This document shows positions 56,453 through 64,000 of a DNA stretch of 64,000 nucleotides, piece after piece. How positions within the stretch are numbered: the stretch's first letter is position 1; each line of letters begins with the position of its first letter. Source of the stretch: Sediminicoccus sp. KRV36 (GTDB taxonomy: Bacteria > Pseudomonadota > Alphaproteobacteria > Acetobacterales > Acetobacteraceae); assembly GCF_023243115.1 (NCBI RefSeq), contig NZ_CP085081.1:3555001-3619000 (forward strand). The letters run 5' to 3'. Made by a program: the position numbers and the translations under genes. A model generated the notes under the pieces. The model saw only the letters and a list, made by a program, of their open reading frames with translations, was not told the DNA's origin and made no database searches.

Positions 56453-56944
56453 TCAGAAGGGAATATCATCATCCATATCCGGCTTCTTCCCCGAATCCCA
56501 CCCCGCGCGCGGCGCGCCTGCCCGCGCCGGGGCCGAACTGCGCTCACCGCCGCCGCCGGAATAGCTGCGTTCCTCGCCCATATCGCCGCCACCCGAGGCG
56601 CGGCCGCCGACCAGCTGCAATTCGCCGCGGAACTGGCGGAGCACGATGCGCTTCGTCTTGCGCTCATTGCCGTCCTTGTCGGTGAAGCTCTGCGTCTCGA
56701 TCTGGCCTTCGATGTAAACCTCGCTGCCCTTCTTCAGGTACTTCTCCGCGACGTCGCCCAGCCGGTCATTGTAGATTTCGACGTCATGCCACTCGGTGCG
56801 TTCCTGCTGATTGCCTTCGCGGTCCTTGTAGCGCTCCGAGGTCGCCAAGCCGAATTTCACGACCTTGCCGCCATTCTGGAAGTTCCGCACCTCGGGATCC
56901 TTGCCAAGGCGCCCCAGAAGAATAACCTTATTGATGCCGGCCAT
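56453..56944 (-). CDS. ssb: Single-stranded DNA-binding protein
   Basis: A 163-residue SSB. The OB fold begins [18 protein letters not shown] and continues through [20 protein letters not shown] and [20 protein letters not shown] Gly-rich flexible linker (about 115-150) leads to the acidic tip DDDIPF, which recruits repair and replication proteins. It is divergent from uvrA; a LexA box lies in the shared spacer, nearer to uvrA. Confidence 0.97.
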   Translation of the reverse strand: MAGINKVILLGRLGKDPEVRNFQNGGKVVKFGLATSERYKDREGNQQERTEWHDVEIYNDRLGDVAEKYLKKGSEVYIEGQIETQSFTDKDGNERKTKRIVLRQFRGELQLVGGRASGGGDMGEERSYSGGGGERSSAPARAGAPRAGWDSGKKPDMDDDIPF

Positions 56945-57054
56945 GGGCCAAGCCTCCTTGCAAATCGGTGTCGGAACCTAGCTTTTCCCAAGAGGCCGGG
57001 CCAGCCCCGGCCCTCGGCTTTGCACTCCCCCACGATATGGTGCAAAACCGCCCA

Positions 57055-57069
57055 GAACACAACGCGAAC
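57055..57069. promoter_or_regulatory. LexA/SOS box in ssb-uvrA spacer
   Basis: GAAC-N7-GAAC (spacer ACAACGC), the same form and orientation as the box before imuA. It ends 22 bp before the uvrA ATG and about 110 bp before the ssb start. Both genes are known SOS targets in other bacteria. Confidence 0.85.
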
Positions 57070-57091
57070 ATTATCCCCCGGAGTGCTTTCC

Positions 57092-60037
<2,946 letters not shown>

Positions 60038-60063
60038 CCCCCCCCGGGCCGCTGCCGCGAAGA

Positions 60064-60318
60064 TCAGGCAGGGCAGCGCAAGGTCGCGCCGTAGGACACG
60101 CCGCCCGGTGCATTCACGCTGGTCTGGCGGTAGACGCCTGTGATCGGCCGCAGCACGGATGATGCCGTCACGCAGAACAGGCTGCCTTCGGAATTCGGCA
60201 GGACCCCGGCGATGGCGGAGTTCAACGTCACGATACGGGCATGGGCAACGACCCCGCCAAGGACGATCCCGCCCGCGATGAAACCAGCAGCGAACATCGC
60301 GACAGGGGAAGCTTTCAT
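60064..60318 (-). CDS. small exported or membrane-anchored protein of unknown function
   Basis: An 84-residue protein using the ATG at 60318, 8 bases after AAGGAGA; the ATG at 60324 is too close to it. The N-terminus MKASPVAMFAAGFIAGGIVL is a signal or single membrane anchor. The rest (SAIAGVLPNSEGSLFCVTAS, GVYRQTSVNAPGGVSYGA, final Cys) has two Cys that could pair outside the cytoplasm. No family is recognised. Confidence 0.6.
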   Translation of the reverse strand: MKASPVAMFAAGFIAGGIVLGGVVAHARIVTLNSAIAGVLPNSEGSLFCVTASSVLRPITGVYRQTSVNAPGGVSYGATLRCPA

Positions 60319-60482
60319 GACCATGGTCTCCTTCAAGCCGTGACCATGCCGGCCTTGTGCCGGCCGCGGCAATGGCACGGCGCCGATCAGCCCGATCGCC
60401 GGCGCCGATGGCCGCCTGTGGCATCGGCCATTCCGCCGTGGCGCGGGGTGGCCAGCCTAGTCACCCCGCGCTTGGGCACGCC

Positions 60483-60689
60483 TCAGCGCCAGCCACGCTG
60501 ATGGCCGCCCTGCCAGCCGGGGTTGTAGCCCCCGCGATACACCGGCTGCTGATAGGCATAGGAGCGGCCATAGCCGCCGCCGCCATACTGGCCGCGATGA
60601 TGCGGCCCGACGCAGGCGCTCAGCGTCGTCAGCAGGAGGATGGCACCGGCCACGCGGACCAGGGGGGATTGGGAAAAAAGCTTGGCCAT
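60483..60689 (-). CDS. small glycine/tyrosine-rich lipoprotein
   Basis: A 68-residue protein. Signal LVRVAGAILLLTTLSAC ends in a lipobox with Cys26. The short mature part is rich in Gly, Tyr, Arg and Gln (YGGGGYGRSYAYQQPVYRGG), a low-complexity type seen in small envelope lipoproteins. GGAGG lies 6 bases before the ATG. The function is unknown. Confidence 0.7.
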   Translation of the reverse strand: MAKLFSQSPLVRVAGAILLLTTLSACVGPHHRGQYGGGGYGRSYAYQQPVYRGGYNPGWQGGHQRGWR

Positions 60690-60780
60690 GACGGCCTCCG
60701 GAAGCGACGGGGTTGCATCTGTCGCTGAGGGAGAGAAAAGCATCGCCGCAAGGCGCGACCACGCCCGAATCAAGGCCGAA

Positions 60781-63348
60781 TCAAAGCAGCTTCGTCGCCA
60801 GCATGATGTCGGCATCGTCCAGGCTGCGGCGCAGCGTGAAGCCCAGCTTGCGCATGAAGCCCTGCATGGGCGCGTTGTCCGCCAGCACATGCCCGACCAG
60901 TTCCGTGATCCCCTCGGCCCGTGCCCAATCCATGGCGCGTTCCATCAGGTGGCGCGCCAGCCCGGTGCCCTTGGCCGCCGGGCTCACCACCACGGCGAAT
61001 TCGGCGGCGTTGCCGCTTCCTTCGCGGATCACGCGGGCAGTGCCGAAATTCCGCCCCTCCCGCGTGGCGATGAAGGCCATCTCCCGCCCGTAATCAATCT
61101 GCGTCAGGCGGGCGAGCATGGCGGGCGGCAATTCCTTCATGGTGGAGAAGAAGCGAAACCGCACATCCTCGGGCGGCAATTCGAGGAAGAAGGCGCCTTG
61201 CGCCGCGGCATCCTCCGGGCGGATGGGCCGCACCTCGAACAGGCTGCCATCGCGCCCGGTGAAGCCCGCCACCAGCTCCGCCGGATAGGGCGGAATGGCA
61301 AAGAGCGCCGCCTCCCCCGCCGCCCGCAGCCGGATCGCGGCATCCGCCGCCAGCACGCCCGAGGCATCGGCAAAAAGCGGATTGACGTCGAGTGCCGCGA
61401 TCTCGGGGAAATCCACCTGCAGCTGGCTGATCCGCACCAGCGCGTCGGCGATGGCCGGCTCATGCACCGGTGGCCGGTCGCGAAAGCCCGGCAGCAGCCG
61501 CGCAAGCCTGGTGCGCGCGATCAGGCCATGCGCCAACGAGAGATTGAGCGGCGGCAGGTCCAGCGCTTCATCGGCCGCGATCTCGGCCGTGGTGCCGCCC
61601 TGGCCGAAGCCGATCCAGGGGCCGAACATCGCATCCTCGGCCAGGCGCAGGCGCAACTCCATGCCGCCGCGCCGCGCCATGCGCTGCACCAGGAAGCCCG
61701 CCATCGCGACACCCGGCGCACGCCGCGGCACCTCCTCGGCCATGAGTTCGGCGGCCGCGCGGACGCTGTCGAAATGCCGCAGGTTCAGCACCACGCCGCC
61801 CGCTTCGCTCTTGTGGCGCAGCAGGGCGCGCGCCTTGAGCGCCACGGGCGGGCCGAGTGCCACGGCCGCCACGGCGGCTTCCGTCGGGGTCGTGCAGATG
61901 CGCGGCGGCAAGGTCGCGATGCCATAGGCGGCCAGCACGGCCAGCGCCTCATCCTCGAACAGCTCCAGCCGGCCAGCCGCGCGCACCGCCGCGAACAAGG
62001 CGCGCACCACAGGCCGGTCGGGCGTCAATTCCAGCACATCCGAGGCCGGGAGTTCCGCGGCCGTCGCGCGGTTGCGGCGCTCGGCGGCCAGGTGAGCGGC
62101 GCCGCGCACCACGCCCTCGGGCGTGTTGAAGACCGGCAGCCCTGCTTCGGAGAGTGCCGCGCGCTCGCCCTGGGCGCTCGCCTCACCCGCCCAGCCGAGC
62201 AGGATGGGCGCGCCACGATTGCCGCGCGCGGCGGTGGCAAAGGCCTCGATGGGGGCGGCGTCCTGCTCCGGCGCATGCAGGGCGATCACCACATCCACCT
62301 CGGCGGCACCAGCCAGCAGCCGGGCGGCCTGGGCCAGCCCCGCCCCGGCCCGGCTGCCGAGCGAGAGCGGGTTGCGCACCTCCCACCCCTCGGGGATCAG
62401 CGGGCCGAGTGCGGCCTGGGTTGCCGCGCTGAATTCCGCCAGGCGCAGCCCATGCCCCAGTGCGGCATCCGCCGCGAGCCGCGCCACACCCAGCCCATTG
62501 GCCAGGATGGCAATCCGGTCCGCCTGGCCCGCCCCGCCGCGCGGCTTGGTGCGGGCCAGGGTTTCGGCCGCGGCCAGCCATTCCTCGAAGCCTTCGGCGC
62601 GCAGCACGCCGGCGCGGCGCAGCACGGCGGCCATCACGCCATCGGCGATGCCGCTCGGGTCATCCATGCGGCCACCCGCGCGCAGCGCCAGCACCGGCCG
62701 CGTCCGCGCCACCGCCCGCGCCGCCGAGACGAAGAAGCGCCTTTGCTTGATGCGGCGGATTTCCAGCATGACGCAGGCCGTCCCGGTATCACGCGCCAGC
62801 CAGTCGAGCCCGGAAGCAAAGCCGAGCCCGTCATTGGAACCGATGCCGATGATGTGGCTGAAGCCCAGCCCCTCGGCCGCGGCCCAGTCGATCACGGCGC
62901 GCGCAATGGCCGAGGATTGCGCCATGAGCGCCAGTTTCCCAGGCCGGATCGGCAGATGCGACAGCGTGGCGTTCAGGCCGATGCCGGGCAGGGCGAGGCC
63001 GAAGCTGCGCTCGCCCACCGCCTGCACGCCGGCTTGCGCGGCCATGGCGGCAAGGCCCGGAGCGGCGGTCGGCACGATGGCCACGAAGCAGCCCATGGCG
63101 GCAATCCGCGCGAGCTCCGTGGCCTGCGCCTCGGGCCGGACGCACAGGACGGCCAGGTCCGGCGTGCCCTCGGGCGTGGCGAAACCATCGCCCATCAATT
63201 GGCCGTGAAAGCCGCCCGCCGCCAGGTTGCGGGCCAGGACGGCCGATTCCGGCAATTCGGGGTCGGCGCGGAACCACACCGAGCGCGGCTGGAAGAAGGC
63301 CGTCTCGCGAAAGCCTTTGCCGGGCCGGCCGGTGAGCAGGAGGGACAT
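60781..63348 (-). CDS. Pat-type GNAT acetyltransferase fused to NDP-forming acyl-CoA synthetase-like domains
   Basis: An 855-residue protein. The N-terminal about 470 residues resemble the alpha part of NDP-forming acetyl-CoA synthetase (CoA-binding, then two succinyl-CoA ligase-like domains, e.g. ALPGIGLNATLSHLPIRPGK and ILANGLGVARLAADAA). An ATP-grasp part follows (APPVALKARALLRHKSEAGG-like, MELRLRLAEDAMFGPWIGFG, EIAALDVNPLF). The last about 160 residues are a GNAT domain (FEVRPIRPEDAAA, EFAVVVSPAAKGTGLARHLM). This architecture is that of the protein lysine acetyltransferase Pat/YfiQ, which inactivates acetyl-CoA synthetase in response to acetyl-CoA. Whether the synthetase part retains activity is not decided here. 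Confidence 0.9.
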   Translation of the reverse strand: MSLLLTGRPGKGFRETAFFQPRSVWFRADPELPESAVLARNLAAGGFHGQLMGDGFATPEGTPDLAVLCVRPEAQATELARIAAMGCFVAIVPTAAPGLAAMAAQAGVQAVGERSFGLALPGIGLNATLSHLPIRPGKLALMAQSSAIARAVIDWAAAEGLGFSHIIGIGSNDGLGFASGLDWLARDTGTACVMLEIRRIKQRRFFVSAARAVARTRPVLALRAGGRMDDPSGIADGVMAAVLRRAGVLRAEGFEEWLAAAETLARTKPRGGAGQADRIAILANGLGVARLAADAALGHGLRLAEFSAATQAALGPLIPEGWEVRNPLSLGSRAGAGLAQAARLLAGAAEVDVVIALHAPEQDAAPIEAFATAARGNRGAPILLGWAGEASAQGERAALSEAGLPVFNTPEGVVRGAAHLAAERRNRATAAELPASDVLELTPDRPVVRALFAAVRAAGRLELFEDEALAVLAAYGIATLPPRICTTPTEAAVAAVALGPPVALKARALLRHKSEAGGVVLNLRHFDSVRAAAELMAEEVPRRAPGVAMAGFLVQRMARRGGMELRLRLAEDAMFGPWIGFGQGGTTAEIAADEALDLPPLNLSLAHGLIARTRLARLLPGFRDRPPVHEPAIADALVRISQLQVDFPEIAALDVNPLFADASGVLAADAAIRLRAAGEAALFAIPPYPAELVAGFTGRDGSLFEVRPIRPEDAAAQGAFFLELPPEDVRFRFFSTMKELPPAMLARLTQIDYGREMAFIATREGRNFGTARVIREGSGNAAEFAVVVSPAAKGTGLARHLMERAMDWARAEGITELVGHVLADNAPMQGFMRKLGFTLRRSLDDADIMLATKLL

Positions 63349-63462
63349 GGCAACAGCATATCAGGCGCGGCGGCCCGATGGGAGGTTTCCGCCTTTGCCC
63401 GTCCTGATCTAGGCTTTGGCACAGAGCGGCCCGAGCCGCCGAAAACACAGGGAAGAACGACC

Positions 63463-64000
63463 ATGCGAAGCCTCCTCGCCGCCTTTGCGCTGCTGGTGCT
63501 TGCCTTGCCCTCCCTCGCCTCGGCCCAGGCGCCCATCACCCTTGTGGTGAATTTCGTGGCGGGCGGCCCCTCGGACCTGATGGGGCGGCTGCTGGCGCCC
63601 GAGCTCTCGGCCGCCATGGGCACCCAGGTGCTGATCAAGAACAGCGCCGGCGCGGCCGGGGGCATCGGCGCGGCGGAAGTGGCCCGCGCCCGGCCGGATG
63701 GCGCCACGCTGCTGCTCTCGCCCATCGGCGCCATGGCGATCCAGCCGCATTTCCGCGCCGACCTTCCCTATCGCCCGGCCGATTTCGCGCCGATCTGCCA
63801 GGTGGCCGACACGCCCGTGGTGGTGATGTCCGCACCGGGCAGCCCGCTGCGCAGCCTGGCGGAAGTGGTCTCCCGCGCGCGTGAGGCGAATGGCGGCTTC
63901 AACTTCGCCTCCACCGGCCCGGGCTCGCTGCCGCATATCGCCACGGTCGCGCTGGCCCGGGCGGCAGGCGTGCCGATGACCCACATCCCCTATCGCGGCA
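63463..64000 (+). CDS. Bug/TctC family periplasmic binding protein (partial, N-terminal part)
   Basis: The first about 179 codons of a receptor running past the right window edge. Signal MRSLLAAFALLVLALPSLAS ends near AQAPI. Motifs are ITLVVNFVAGGPSDLMGRLL, VLIKNSAGAAGGIGAAEV, ARPDGATLLLS and HIPYRG. The ligand loop (NFVAGGPSD) differs from the PFPPGG type of most paralogues in this window. It is divergent from the pat-like gene. Confidence 0.9.
   Translation, partial: MRSLLAAFALLVLALPSLASAQAPITLVVNFVAGGPSDLMGRLLAPELSAAMGTQVLIKNSAGAAGGIGAAEVARARPDGATLLLSPIGAMAIQPHFRADLPYRPADFAPICQVADTPVVVMSAPGSPLRSLAEVVSRAREANGGFNFASTGPGSLPHIATVALARAAGVPMTHIPYRG

Noticed and set aside
56396..57091. Long N-terminal extension of the uvrA frame (232 codons)
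   Set aside because: It runs antisense across ssb and lacks UvrA sequence; MPRDAPP at 57092 with GGAG upstream is the family start.

Overview
The window is GC-rich (around 70 percent by eye) chromosomal DNA from an alphaproteobacterium, most likely a Roseomonas-like member of the Acetobacteraceae. This rests on gene content, not on a search: many Bug/TctC-type periplasmic binding proteins without transporter partners, a complete imuA-imuB-dnaE2 SOS mutagenesis cassette, SOS boxes of the alphaproteobacterial form (GAAC-N7-GAAC, i.e. GTTC-N7-GTTC on the other strand), an IalB-family protein, a DUF1127 protein and a succinylase-type dapD/dapE pair. No prophage, plasmid gene, transposase or CRISPR array was found.

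Layout. 1-2.4 kb: end of a Bug protein, LysR regulator, DUF1127 protein, lipoprotein protease. 2.5-8.1 kb: SOS cassette imuA-imuB-dnaE2; dnaE2 carries an in-frame triplicated palindromic repeat. 8.2-15.0 kb: CoA-transferase, Bug proteins, a diverged alkyltransferase-like protein with a Rid protein, acyl-CoA dehydrogenase, GlcG/HbpS protein. 15.2-20.6 kb: CBS-BON protein and a complete branched-chain amino acid type ABC transporter (livG-livF-livH-livM-livK order). 20.8-24.3 kb: divergent oxyR-katG. 24.5-28.7 kb: IclR regulator divergent from glyoxylate carboligase, plus a Bug protein. 28.7-31.8 kb: alpha/beta hydrolase, peptide-type binding protein, Hsp20. 31.9-37.1 kb: housekeeping block def-fmt-truA facing a membrane protein, dapE, a tautomerase and dapD. 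37.2-44.5 kb: IalB protein, CocE-type hydrolase, Bug protein, GST, PhnZ-like HD protein, Bug protein and flavin monooxygenase. 44.6-45.4 kb: two small genes (a SPOR-like secreted protein and a stand-alone phage-baseplate OB domain) flanked by short tandem repeats. 45.4-51.7 kb: 2OG-Fe(II) oxygenase with ring-opening amidohydrolase, DUF1800/DUF1501 pair, and the urate pathway genes puuD-uraH. 52-64 kb: tRNA-Lys, cyclophilin, coaD, gyrA, ssb, uvrA, small envelope proteins, a Pat-type lysine acetyltransferase and the start of another Bug protein.

Themes. (1) DNA damage response: imuA and the ssb/uvrA spacer both carry a LexA-type box, so mutagenesis and excision repair are probably co-induced. 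(2) Scavenging: eight orphan Bug proteins, each beside a different catabolic enzyme, plus Liv and peptide-type binding proteins. (3) N-heterocycle catabolism: ring-opening amidohydrolase, 2OG oxygenase, urate hydroxylase and hydroxyisourate hydrolase lie within about 6 kb. (4) Small palindromic and tandem repeats are active here: one palindrome family has entered the dnaE2 reading frame, a 27-bp unit has triplicated a start-codon region, and part of the dapE start is duplicated.
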